Assembly: GCF_009745975.1 (NCBI RefSeq)
Contig: NZ_WHOL01000113.1
Span: forward strand, 152,253 to 200,286
Reading direction: 5' to 3'
Length of the DNA: 48,034 bases
Origin: Actinokineospora pegani
Lineage (GTDB): Bacteria > Actinomycetota > Actinomycetes > Mycobacteriales > Pseudonocardiaceae
The translations under genes were made by a program, and so were the position numbers. Positions within the stretch are counted from its first letter, which is position 1. Every line of letters begins with the position of its first letter. The notes below the pieces were generated by a model. The model saw only the letters and a program-made list of their open reading frames with translations, was not told the DNA's origin and did not search any database. Shown piece by piece: positions 1 to 7,494 of this stretch.

Positions 1-27
1 GTCTCACGACCCCGCCCCGCCCCTTTT

Positions 28-45
28 CCGTGGGCTAACCCACGG
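28..45. repeat. short hairpin upstream of the isochorismate synthase gene
   Basis: CCGTGGG, a 4-nt CTAA loop and CCCACGG form a perfect 7-bp stem. TTTT precedes it on the plus strand, which is the wrong side for a plus-strand terminator. It may end a gene to the left, or act as a 5' hairpin about 45 nt before the start at 91. The function is unknown. Confidence 0.35.
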
Positions 46-90
46 CCACCGGACACCGTCCGGTCCGGCGGCGCTGGGCATCATTGAAGG

Positions 91-1227
91 ATGAGTGCTG
101 CGCTCGTCCACGAGTACCGCCGGGGCGCGTTCCTGCTCGCCACCCCCGGGTCGACGCTGCTCGCGGAGGGTGAGCACCAGGTGGTCGCCGAGGCCGATCC
201 GGACGACCTGGCGACCGGTGTCGCCAAGGCCCTGGCCGACTCCGGGGCGCCGCTGGCGGTCGGCGCGCTGCCCTTCGACCCGGCCCGACCGGCCCACCTG
301 GTCGTCCCGGAGCACGTCCGGCAGGGCGATTCACCTCACTCGATCGAGGGAGATCCTGTTCGAGACGGCGTGCTCCCGGTCTCGGTCGAGCCGGTCCCGG
401 CCGCCGACGCCTACGCCCGCGCGGTGGCCACGGCCGTGGCGCGGCTGCGCGCGCCGGGGGAGCTGCGCAAGGTGGTGCTCGCCCGCGCGCTGCGGCTGGG
501 CTTCGCCGACCCGGTCGACCTGGCGGCGCTGCTGCCCGGCCTGGTCGCCGCCAACCCCACGGGCAACGTCTTCGCCGCGCCGCTGCCCGGTGGGCGCACG
601 CTGGTCGGGGCCACCCCCGAGCTGCTGGTCGCCAAGACCGGCACGCGCGTGGTGTCGAACCCGCTGGCCGGGTCGGTCCCGCGCGGGGCGACCCCGGAGC
701 AGGACCGGGCCCGCGCCGCCGCCCTGGTCGCCTCGGCCAAGGACCAGGCCGAGCACCGGGTCGTCGTCGAGGCCGTCGAGGCGGCGCTGCGGCCGTTCTG
801 CCGCGACCTGGTCGTGCCCGCGGTCCCGTCCCTGGTCGCCACCCCGACCGTCTGGCACCTCTCGACCCGGATCACCGGCGAGCTCGCCGACCCCGACGCC
901 TCCGCGCTGCGCCTGGCGGGCGCCCTGCACCCGACCCCGGCCATCTGCGGCGCGCCCGCCGCCGCGGCCAGGGCGGCCATCGGCGAGCTGGAGCCGTTCG
1001 ACCGCGGCTTCTACAGCGGCGCCGTCGGCTGGACCGCCGCCTCCGGCGACGGCGCCTGGTACGTGGCGATCCGCTGCGCGCAGGTCCTCGACCGGGAGGT
1101 GCTGCTCTACGCGGGGGCCGGGATCATGCCGGACTCGCGACCGGAGTCGGAGGTCGTGGAGACGGCGGCCAAGTTCGGGACCCTGCTGAGGGGTCTCGGG
1201 CTCGGAAAGGTTGCCGATTCGCTGTAG
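91..1227 (+). CDS. isochorismate synthase (chorismate-binding family)
   Basis: Predicted to convert chorismate to isochorismate, the entry step to menaquinone or to catecholate/salicylate siderophores. The 378-aa protein has the usual length for the family. The C-terminal two thirds carry the chorismate-binding signature: RKVVLAR near residue 125, GATPELLV, NPLAGSVPRG, the basic-acidic helix KDQAEHRVVVEAV, HPTPAICGAP, and a glycine-rich end YAGAGIMPDSRPESE. The HPTPAICG form favours isochorismate synthase over anthranilate or aminodeoxychorismate synthase. GAAGG abuts the ATG, so translation initiation may be weak or the start lies slightly downstream. No menaquinone or siderophore genes are adjacent, so the pathway stays open. 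Confidence 0.88.
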   Translation: MSAALVHEYRRGAFLLATPGSTLLAEGEHQVVAEADPDDLATGVAKALADSGAPLAVGALPFDPARPAHLVVPEHVRQGDSPHSIEGDPVRDGVLPVSVEPVPAADAYARAVATAVARLRAPGELRKVVLARALRLGFADPVDLAALLPGLVAANPTGNVFAAPLPGGRTLVGATPELLVAKTGTRVVSNPLAGSVPRGATPEQDRARAAALVASAKDQAEHRVVVEAVEAALRPFCRDLVVPAVPSLVATPTVWHLSTRITGELADPDASALRLAGALHPTPAICGAPAAAARAAIGELEPFDRGFYSGAVGWTAASGDGAWYVAIRCAQVLDREVLLYAGAGIMPDSRPESEVVETAAKFGTLLRGLGLGKVADSL

Positions 1228-1360
1228 TCGGCTTGGTCTCAACGGGGTGAGCGGCCGGGTTGCGCGTCCGGTGAGGGATTGGCCGGTAGCGCGTGTGGGC
1301 TGTGGACAGCTCCCTCACCGGCGGTAGGTCGACAGCCCTGGGCGGGATACGCTCCGGCCC

Positions 1361-2197
1361 GTGGTCGACCTCGCACCCGGGCCGGACAAGGCCGAGACGC
1401 CCCCGCCCGCCGACAACGTCACGGCGGACGTGACCGTCTACCGCGAGATCGGCGAGGTCCCCTCCGAGGAGAAGGTCCGCCGGGAGCTGATCGACCGCCT
1501 CCTCGACGGCCGCTTCACCCGCCGCAGCGAGCTCGCCGACGCCGCCCGCGTGCTGGAACTGCCCGAGGACGGCCTGTTCATCGTCCTCTACGGCGACGGC
1601 GCCATGGACGGCGACCGCCCCGAGGTCGGGGTCACCACCGTCGACCCGGAGCGCGGCCGGGTCATCGTCTGGCGCAGCCTGCCCGACGCCGAGATCGGCA
1701 TCGTCGCGGTGGAGAAGGCCGCCGACTTCGAGGGCCTGCGCGCCGCCCTGTCCTCCACCGGCCAGGTCGTCGGCATGAGCCGCCCCGTCTCCGGCCTGAC
1801 CAAGGTCCCCGCCGCCCTGCGCCGCGCCCGCATCGCCCGCCGCTGCATCCCGCCGAGCGAGACCGGTGTCGCCGTGTTCGGCGAGCACCCGCTGACGACC
1901 CTGGTCGCGGGCGCGCCCAAGCTGGCCCGCGAGTTGGCGGGCGAGATCTTCGCGGGACTGGCCGACACCTCCGTCGAGGAGCGCTCCGAACTCCTGGCCA
2001 CCCTCCGCCTCTGGTTCGAGCACGACGGCCAGGCCAAAGAGGTGGGCGACATCCTGCGCGTGCACCCCAACACCATCCGGTACCACCTCCGCCGCCTGCA
2101 CGACCTCACCGGTTTCTCCGCCGAACACCCCCGCGGCATCGCTCAGCTCTACCTGGCCATGGAGTCCCTGCGGCTGGACCCCGGCGAGGAGATGTAG
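1361..2197 (+). CDS. PucR/CdaR-type helix-turn-helix regulator
   Basis: A 278-aa transcription factor, GTG start. The C-terminal 60 residues form the PucR-type HTH: LLATLRLWFEHDGQAKEVG, then the recognition segment HPNTIRYHLRRLHDLTG. The N-terminal 200 residues resemble the degenerate GGDEF-like sensor of the PucR/CdaR family, with segments such as VGVTTVDPERGRVIVWRSLP. Residues 1-25 are Pro/Ala-rich and probably disordered, so the true start could be a little downstream. The Vsr gene starts 7 nt after its stop and is probably co-transcribed. The effector and targets cannot be read from sequence. Confidence 0.8.
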   Translation: MVDLAPGPDKAETPPPADNVTADVTVYREIGEVPSEEKVRRELIDRLLDGRFTRRSELADAARVLELPEDGLFIVLYGDGAMDGDRPEVGVTTVDPERGRVIVWRSLPDAEIGIVAVEKAADFEGLRAALSSTGQVVGMSRPVSGLTKVPAALRRARIARRCIPPSETGVAVFGEHPLTTLVAGAPKLARELAGEIFAGLADTSVEERSELLATLRLWFEHDGQAKEVGDILRVHPNTIRYHLRRLHDLTGFSAEHPRGIAQLYLAMESLRLDPGEEM

Positions 2198-2204
2198 GTC
2201 GGCA

Positions 2205-2618
2205 GTGGCCGAGCTCAGCACCACCCCCGCTGTCCGCTCCCGCATGAGCCGACAGCGCTCACGCGACACCACTGTCGAGTTGGCGTTGCGCAAGGAACTG
2301 CACGCCAGGGGGCTGCGCTACCGCGTCCACCGGCGTCCGCTGCCCGGCGTCCGGCGCGAGGCCGACATCGTCTTCGGGCCCGCGAAAGTCGCTGTCTTCG
2401 TCGACGGCTGCTTCTGGCACGGCTGCCCGCGGCACGCGACCTGGCCCAAGAACAACGCCGAGTTCTGGCGGGCGAAGATCGAGGCCAACCGCACCAGGGA
2501 CCGCGACACCGACCAGCGCCTGGCGGACAACGGGTGGACCGTCGTACGCGTCTGGGAACACGAGGACCCGATCGCGGCCGCCAATCGCGTCCAAGAGGTC
2601 ATCATCGACACCAAGTGA
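2205..2618 (+). CDS. vsr: very short patch repair (Vsr) endonuclease
   Basis: Vsr nicks DNA 5' of a T in T:G mismatches left by deamination of 5-methylcytosine, protecting methylated sites from C-to-T mutation. The 137-aa protein shows the family hallmarks: an N-terminal SRMSRQRSRDT segment, VELALRKELHARGLRYR, the catalytic strand EADIVFGPAKVAVFVDG, the signature CFWHGCPRH with zinc-binding Cys/His, and the C-terminal GWTVVRVWEHE. GTG start, AGGAG about 13 nt upstream. A cytosine-5 methyltransferase lies about 25 kb away at 27167-28192, whereas Vsr genes usually adjoin their methyltransferase. Confidence 0.93.
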   Translation: MAELSTTPAVRSRMSRQRSRDTTVELALRKELHARGLRYRVHRRPLPGVRREADIVFGPAKVAVFVDGCFWHGCPRHATWPKNNAEFWRAKIEANRTRDRDTDQRLADNGWTVVRVWEHEDPIAAANRVQEVIIDTK

Positions 2619-2690
2619 CCTGGATCACTTCAACGGTTGGTGCTGCTCGTCGCGTTACCCGGGGCGCACTCGACACGAGGAGGGGCCGCG

Positions 2691-3206
2691 GTGCGCCAGA
2701 GTTTCGACGAGTTCGTGGCGGAGAGGCTGGACCGGTTGTTGCGGTACGCCACTGCCATGACCTGTGACCGCCACTTGGCACAGGACATAGTGCAAGAGGT
2801 GTTGCTGCGCGTGCAGGGCAAGTGGGCGCGCATCGATGCCATGGATGCTTCTTACCTCTACGTCAAGAAGATGGTCACCAACGAGTACTTCTCGTGGCGG
2901 CGGCGCAAAGCGGCAAAGGACATCTCGGCCTCTCGGGCCACTCTGGAGGCCATGGCGCCCCCGACTGGCGACTTCGCGGGCGAGTTCGTGGAGCGGGACG
3001 CGATGCGGGCGCGGATAGCGGGGTTGCCGCGACAGCAGCGGGCGGCTGTAGTCCTGCGGTACTACGAGGACTGCACAACCGCCCAGATCGCCCAGGTCAT
3101 GGGGTGCACCGAGGGGACCGCCCGAAGCCACCTGTCCCGGGCGCTGTCGACGCTGCGCGCCCACCAAGCCACTGCTGACGCGCGGAGCCCGGAGGTTTTG
3201 CGATGA
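2691..3206 (+). CDS. SigE-family ECF RNA polymerase sigma factor
   Basis: A 171-aa ECF sigma factor of the actinobacterial SigE-like class, common in actinomycetes. Region 2 is FVAERLDRLLRYATAMTCD then AQDIVQEVLLRV; region 4 is GLPRQQRAAVVLRYYEDC and TAQIAQVMGCTEGTARSHL, an HTH that binds the -35 element. I chose the GTG at 2691 because GAGGAGG lies 8 nt upstream; the in-frame extension to 2637 has no ribosome site. Its stop overlaps the ATG of the LCP gene by 4 nt, so the two are translationally coupled and the downstream protein is a natural candidate regulator or output. Confidence 0.92.
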   Translation: MRQSFDEFVAERLDRLLRYATAMTCDRHLAQDIVQEVLLRVQGKWARIDAMDASYLYVKKMVTNEYFSWRRRKAAKDISASRATLEAMAPPTGDFAGEFVERDAMRARIAGLPRQQRAAVVLRYYEDCTTAQIAQVMGCTEGTARSHLSRALSTLRAHQATADARSPEVLR

Positions 3207-4258
3207 CCGACCACGAGATCCTCATTCGCCAGGCCGTCGAGGCCGAGGCTGACCAAGCCCCGCACGCCGAGGCTGTGCTGTCCCGGTTGCGGACGGCGCG
3301 CCGCAAGCCGGTGTGGCCCCGCTTCGCCATCGTCGCGGCGGCTGCCGCTGTCGTCGTCGCCGCTGTCGTGGTTCCGTCGATGCTCAAAGACAATGCGGCC
3401 ACCGACAGCCCTATCGCCGCGCCGCCTGCCCGGGTGGACCAGAACGTCCTGTTGGTGGGGATGGACGGGCAGGGCATGGCTGATTCCCTTGTGCTGGCCA
3501 GGGTCCGGGTCGATGGCGGGATCAGCGGGGTGTCGCTGCCCCGGGACACCGTGGTCGACGAGGAGAAGGGGTGGAAGCTCGGCTCGATCCACGGCCGGGC
3601 CGTGCAGGCCGCGGAGCAGGCGGGCGCCGCCGACGACGCTGCCGCACTCGCGGGTCGTGACGCGCTGGTCGCCTCGGTGCAGGCGCTGACCGGGGTGCGG
3701 GCCGAGCACGTCGCCATCGTGGACACGCTGTCGTTCGTGGGCTTGACCGACGCTGTCGGCGGGGTCCGCGTGTGCCTCGTCAACGCTGTCAAAGACAAGT
3801 ACAGCGGCGTCGACCTCCCAGCGGGTGAGCAGACCCTCTCCGGTGAGCAGGCTCTTGCATTCCTGCGCCAACGCCACAACCTGCCGAACGGGGACCTGGA
3901 CCGCATCGCGCGCGCGGCGGCGTTCCTCGGCTCGCTGAGTGAGCAGCTCCAGACGAGCGGTGTGCTCTCCGATCCCCAGCGGCTCAAGGGGTTCCTCGAC
4001 GCTGTGGGCCGCGCCGTGCGCACTGACCCCGGCTGGGACCTCGTGGCCTTCGCGGCCACCGTGACCGCGCAGGCCCCTATGGACACAAAGACGATCCCTT
4101 ACTTGAGCTCGGAGTTCAGGACCGAGACCGGGGCCTCCGGGATCTCTGTGGACAAGGAGGCGGTGCGGGCGTTCACGGCCGAGCAGCTATCCGGGGCCGC
4201 GGGCGGCGGTGGTGGCGCGGGGGGTGGGACCTCCACCGCTCATGGTTGCGTCAACTGA
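3203..4258 (+). CDS. LytR-CpsA-Psr (LCP) domain membrane protein coupled to a sigma factor
   Basis: A 351-aa protein with a cytoplasmic head of about 38 residues, one membrane helix at about 41-57, and an extracellular LCP core. LCP proteins transfer undecaprenyl-linked glycopolymers to peptidoglycan. Seen here: NVLLVGMDGQGMADSLVLAR, VSLPRDTVV, the GVRAEHVAIVDTLSFVGLTDAVGG segment, and LSGEQALAFLRQRHN with the family's conserved Arg. The Gly-rich tail ends in a Cys. The short cytoplasmic head and 4-nt ATGA overlap with the sigma gene are typical positions for an anti-sigma factor, but I see no zinc-binding HxxxCxxC motif. GGAGG precedes the ATG. Confidence 0.88.
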   Translation: MTDHEILIRQAVEAEADQAPHAEAVLSRLRTARRKPVWPRFAIVAAAAAVVVAAVVVPSMLKDNAATDSPIAAPPARVDQNVLLVGMDGQGMADSLVLARVRVDGGISGVSLPRDTVVDEEKGWKLGSIHGRAVQAAEQAGAADDAAALAGRDALVASVQALTGVRAEHVAIVDTLSFVGLTDAVGGVRVCLVNAVKDKYSGVDLPAGEQTLSGEQALAFLRQRHNLPNGDLDRIARAAAFLGSLSEQLQTSGVLSDPQRLKGFLDAVGRAVRTDPGWDLVAFAATVTAQAPMDTKTIPYLSSEFRTETGASGISVDKEAVRAFTAEQLSGAAGGGGGAGGGTSTAHGCVN

Positions 4259-4322
4259 GCGCTCGGGCGTTTCTGACGGTCCCTTGTGGTGAACTGGGGG
4301 AAACCACTGGGGAGGGTGTGCC

Positions 4323-4622
4323 GTGCCAGAATCCGAGATGCCAGATCCCGAGCTGTCAGGTCCCGGACCGGCGGAGCGCGCGCGCCGGGTCGCGGGGGAC
4401 GCGGTGGAGCGCTTGCTGACCAGGGAGGGCCACTTGCCCAGCGGCCGGGTGCTCACGCACGCGGTCCTGGTCTACCGCACCTTCGAGATCAGCGGTGAAG
4501 GCCGGGCCCTGTCCCGGCGCGGGCGCTGCTACCCGTTGGGAGAGCTCGATCCCGCGATGGAACGGGCCATGCTCGACGACGCCCTGTACGACGCCAAGCG
4601 GGCGCGCTCGGCGGGCGGTTGA
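4323..4622 (+). CDS. small conserved actinobacterial hypothetical protein
   Basis: A 99-aa protein with a GTG start and GGGGAGGG 6 nt upstream, so translation looks genuine. It is acidic and Pro-rich for the first 18 residues, then mostly helical. The part GRVLTHAVLVYRTFEIS, RRGRCYPLGELDPAMERAML and DDALYDAKRAR looks like a folded single domain with no signal peptide or membrane helix. I do not recognise a family with known function. It stands alone between the LCP gene and a strong hairpin that also ends the facing minus-strand gene. Confidence 0.7.
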   Translation: MPESEMPDPELSGPGPAERARRVAGDAVERLLTREGHLPSGRVLTHAVLVYRTFEISGEGRALSRRGRCYPLGELDPAMERAMLDDALYDAKRARSAGG

Positions 4623-4624
4623 CC

Positions 4625-4665
4625 GGTGGTGGGCGGCCCCCCGGGGGGAGGGGCAGCCCACCACC
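4625..4665. terminator. bidirectional terminator between convergent genes
   Basis: GGTGGTGGGC pairs with GCCCACCACC around an inner CCCC/GGGG stem. It lies 2 nt after the stop of the plus-strand small gene and 9 nt before the TAA of the minus-strand propeller gene, so it can serve both. There is no U-tract, as is common in high-GC actinomycetes. Confidence 0.75.
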
Positions 4666-4673
4666 TCAACCGC

Positions 4674-5146
4674 TTACCGCCACTCGGTCTGCGAGCTGGC
4701 GACGACCCGGCCGCTCTCGTTGAGCCAGCGGCCGTGGCTGGTCGGGCCGCCGCCGGTGTGGGTGGCACCGCCGCCGAGGTTGCCGATGTCGCCCCGGGTG
4801 CTGACCGGTGTGCCCGGACCCAGCTCCTGGCCTCCGGGAAGAGCCGCGCTCGGCGCCGCGCGCGAGCCGACGATCTCGTCGAGCAGGTAGCGCGGGTGGC
4901 CACGCTGAAGGCCACGGAGGATCCAGCAGGGTCGGCCGTGCCGTTGCGCCAGGTCACCGCGGCCGCGTTGCCCGCAGCCGTGTAGGCCCGGCCGAACAGG
5001 AGCCCGGTGGCGGTCTGCCCGCGACCCCCTTCCGGCGCGGGTAGCACCCGGGCCGTGGGCGGGGACTGCGGCGCGGCCGATGCCACCGCGGGCGTCAGCA
5101 CTGACGCCGCTAAGACAAGGGGCCGAACGGTTCTGAGCACTCTCAT
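4674..5146 (-). pseudogene. secreted HAF/WRDG-repeat protein with apparent frameshift
   Basis: The start is clear: ATG at 5146 with AGAGAAGG upstream, then a signal peptide (MRVLRTVRPLVLAASVLTP, AxA cleavage near residue 25). The first frame reads AYTAAGNAAAVTWRNG, a propeller-like blade as in the upstream gene. After about 4945 that frame degenerates into Arg/Ser-rich shadow sequence. The frame shifted by one base gives YLLDEIVGSR, then GDIGNLGGGATHTGG and WLNESGRVVASSQTEWR, ending at TAA 4674-4676 just before the terminator. That is a typical HAF-repeat end. At least one indel lies around 4890-4945; a real pseudogene or a sequencing error are both possible. Confidence 0.65.
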
Positions 5147-5159
5147 CGTGCCTTCTCTT

Positions 5160-6272
5160 TCACCGGGTGGAGGTGAAGAGGGTCGTGGTCGAGCCGTCGG
5201 GGGAGTGGTCGACGCCTGCGACCACCGGCAGCCGGGGGTGCAGGGCCGTGGGCGAGGTGAGGTGGCCGGGGGTGAGCCAGCCCAGGTGCGTCACGCCTTC
5301 GCGGTGCCACAGCGCGGCGCGGCTGCCCGGCCCGCCCGTCGCCGGGACCTCGCCCGCGATGTCGCCGCGCTCGTTGACGCCGTGGCTGGTGCTGTGCGCG
5401 GCGGCCGGGGTCAGGTCGGTCATCGTGCCGCCCCGCCAGCGGAAGGCGTGGTAGCGGCCGTCCCGGGTCGCGGAGACGCCGGTGACCTCGCCTGCGGCGT
5501 TGAGCCACGGGCCGGTCCTGGGCCCGGTGGCGGGCAGCCGGGTGTCGCCGCCGCCGAGCGAGCCGATGTCGGTCAGCCCGCCGTCGCGCCACAGCGCCAC
5601 CCGGCCGCGGCCGGAGTCCGCGCAGGACAACAGGACCTCGCCCGCCGCGTTGACCGCCACCGGCCGGGGCGCGGGGTCGCAGCCGAGGCCGGGCAGCCGG
5701 ATGCCGGGGCCGCGCCCGCGCGGGAACAGCAGCGTCCGGTCCGCCACCCGCACCGCGACGTCGCCGGTGGGACCGAGCACCGGGTCGTCGAACCAGCCGT
5801 CCTCGACCAGGGTCGTCCACCGCCCCAACCGCCACAGCGACAGGTCGCTGGCGGTGCTGGTCGGGTCGGCGCCGACGTGGTGGCTGATGACCAGCACCTC
5901 GCCCTGGCCCGCGATGGCGACCGCGCTGGACTCGAACGCGCCCGGCGGGTGCAGGTCGACGCGCTCGCCGCCGGTCCACAGCGCCGCCCTGGCGGCTTCC
6001 CCGGGGTGGCGGGTGTAGGCGCCGACGACCTGGTCCACGTCGTTGGCGGCGACGGTGTCGCTCGGGCTGCGGCGCTCCAGCACCACCACCCGCCCGTCGC
6101 GCCAGACCGCCGCGCGGGGCGGCCCACCCCGGTGGCGCAGGTAGCCGTGCAGCATGCCGGTCGCGGTCATCCCGCTGAGCCCGGCCTCGGTGGCGCGGTC
6201 GGGCAGCGGCAGCGGGCGCAGCGCCGGGGCGGGGCAGGCCGCGTGGGCAGCCGTCAGCTCCAGGGCGCGCAT
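5160..6272 (-). CDS. cytoplasmic WRDG-repeat (propeller-like) protein
   Basis: A 370-aa protein of unknown function. About six blade-like repeats carry an aromatic-Trp core: RAAVWRDGRVVVL, RAALWTGGERVDL, DLSLWRLGRWTTL, RVALWRDGGLTDIGSLGGG, HAFRWRGGTMTDL, RAALWHREGVTHLGW. These match the HAF-repeat style of extracellular beta-propellers, interspersed with xxNxxGEVxG turns. The start at 6272 is chosen because GAGAGG sits 6 nt upstream; the longer upstream reading is out of character. No signal peptide is visible, unlike its neighbour 13 nt downstream, so the pair appears to place related folds on two sides of the membrane. Metal or ligand binding is not evident. Confidence 0.75.
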   Translation of the reverse strand: MRALELTAAHAACPAPALRPLPLPDRATEAGLSGMTATGMLHGYLRHRGGPPRAAVWRDGRVVVLERRSPSDTVAANDVDQVVGAYTRHPGEAARAALWTGGERVDLHPPGAFESSAVAIAGQGEVLVISHHVGADPTSTASDLSLWRLGRWTTLVEDGWFDDPVLGPTGDVAVRVADRTLLFPRGRGPGIRLPGLGCDPAPRPVAVNAAGEVLLSCADSGRGRVALWRDGGLTDIGSLGGGDTRLPATGPRTGPWLNAAGEVTGVSATRDGRYHAFRWRGGTMTDLTPAAAHSTSHGVNERGDIAGEVPATGGPGSRAALWHREGVTHLGWLTPGHLTSPTALHPRLPVVAGVDHSPDGSTTTLFTSTR

Positions 6273-6306
6273 CGGACACCTCTCGTCGAAAAGGGAGGGC
6301 GGAGGG

Positions 6307-6456
6307 TCAGAGCTGCCCTGCCACCCAGGTCCAGTCCGGCGGCCGCGGGTGGGGGACCGGGTCCGACGGCTCGTCGACCTCGGGCCAGTCCACGTCGTCC
6401 TCGCCCGGGTCCGCCTGTGCCGCCAGCACCCAGGCCAACACCGCGTTGCAACGCAT
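6307..6456 (-). CDS. 49-aa peptide, first gene of the propeller operon
   Basis: A short reading frame with ATG at 6456 and GGAAGG 7 nt upstream. It begins MRCNAVLAWVLAAQ, a short hydrophobic stretch, followed by an acidic, Pro-rich segment (DPGEDDVDWPEVDEPSDP) and a Trp-rich end (PPDWTWVAGQL). It contains one Cys and four Trp. It starts 34 nt upstream of the propeller gene and shares the only visible upstream region. Possible roles are a secreted or signalling peptide, a partner of the propellers, or a leader peptide. I know no family for it. Confidence 0.5.
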   Translation of the reverse strand: MRCNAVLAWVLAAQADPGEDDVDWPEVDEPSDPVPHPRPPDWTWVAGQL

Positions 6457-6501
6457 GCGACACCCTTCCCCGCTGAGACCGGTCCCCGACGATTCCGAAC
6501 T

Positions 6502-6520
6502 GTAGCGATATCAATGCTAC
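6502..6520. promoter_or_regulatory. inverted repeat GTAGC-N9-GCTAC, candidate operator
   Basis: A 19-bp dyad in the only AT-rich patch between the iminopeptidase-like gene and the peptide-propeller operon. It lies 46 nt upstream of the 49-aa peptide start and on the minus strand overlaps a TTGAGT-like -35 candidate. It fits a dimeric repressor site, but no regulator gene is adjacent. Confidence 0.4.
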
Positions 6521-6581
6521 TCAAACAATGGCGTTATGTGAAAAACAGGCCAGTACCGGTCCACGGGTGAGCCCCGATGGC

Positions 6582-7493
6582 TCAGGCGAAGCGCTTGAGG
6601 GCCTGCGAGAGCGCGGCGTTCGCCGCCGCGGTGAAGCGGTGCCCGGAACCCTCGAGCACGTCGAGCTCGGCGGATTCCCACGACTCGGCCAGCCGCCACG
6701 CCGTGCGCAGCGGGCTGCCCAGGTCCAGCCGGCCGTGGATCAGCACGGCGGGCACCCCCGCCAGCACCTCGGCCGCCGAGCGGGCCAGCGCCCCCTGTTC
6801 CAGCCAGGCCGAGTGGGCGAAGTAGTGCGCGCAGATTCGGGCGAAGGCCAGCAGGTCGTCGGACACCTCGCCGCTGAACGCCGAGGGCGGCCCGGCCTCG
6901 TGCGAGAGCACGGCCTGCTCCCAGGCGCACCACCGCTCGGCGGCCTCCTGGCGCACGGCGGCGTCGTGCGAGCCCAGCCGCCGCACGTAGTCGTCGAGCA
7001 CCTCCGGCCACGCCAGCCCGCCGTGGAAGCGCTCGGCCTCCTCCGGGAACACCCTGGCCAGCTCCGCGTACCGCCACGCGATCTCGTCCGGGCCCGAGGT
7101 CGTGACCGCCGTCAGCACCATCTCGGTGACCCGCTCCGGGTGCGCCAGGGCGTAGGCCAGCGCCAGCGTCGACCCCCAGGCGCCGCCCGCCACCAGCCAC
7201 CGGCGGACGCCCAGGTAGCCGCGCAGCTCCTCCATGTCCGACACCAGCGCGGGCAGGGTGTTGGGCGACATGTCGACAGCCGGGTCGGCGGCGTGCGGGG
7301 TGCTCAGCCCGCACCCGCGCTGGTGGAACAGGATCGCCCGGTGCCCGTGCGCGGTCAGCCTGCGCCGCCAGCGCTCGGTCTGCGGCATACCGGGGCCGCC
7401 GTGCAGCCAGACCAGCGGCTTGCCGTCCGGGTCGCCGCAGCTCTCCCAGTAGATCGTCTGCCCGTCTCCGACGTCGAGGTGGCCGGAGTCCAC
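6582..7493 (-). CDS. proline iminopeptidase-like alpha/beta hydrolase lacking the nucleophile Ser
   Basis: A 303-aa protein, close to proline iminopeptidase length (about 310). It has the oxyanion-loop HGGPG at 31-35, DQRGCG-like FHQRGCGLSTP, HGRLD with acid Asp257 and GSGHR with His285. The nucleophile elbow reads VAGGAWGSTLALAYA, where active enzymes have GGSWGS. The catalytic Ser position is Ala105 (codon GCC at about 7180), one base from TCC. The enzyme is therefore predicted to be inactive as a peptidase although the rest of the site is intact. The GTG start is 1 nt after the stop of the VWA gene, so they are translationally coupled. Confidence 0.85.
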   Translation of the reverse strand: MDSGHLDVGDGQTIYWESCGDPDGKPLVWLHGGPGMPQTERWRRRLTAHGHRAILFHQRGCGLSTPHAADPAVDMSPNTLPALVSDMEELRGYLGVRRWLVAGGAWGSTLALAYALAHPERVTEMVLTAVTTSGPDEIAWRYAELARVFPEEAERFHGGLAWPEVLDDYVRRLGSHDAAVRQEAAERWCAWEQAVLSHEAGPPSAFSGEVSDDLLAFARICAHYFAHSAWLEQGALARSAAEVLAGVPAVLIHGRLDLGSPLRTAWRLAESWESAELDVLEGSGHRFTAAANAALSQALKRFA

Positions 7494-7494
7494 G

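Noticed and set aside
3203-3340. Zinc-binding anti-sigma domain at the N-terminus of the LCP protein
   Set aside because: The first 40 residues contain no Cys and no HxxxCxxC motif.
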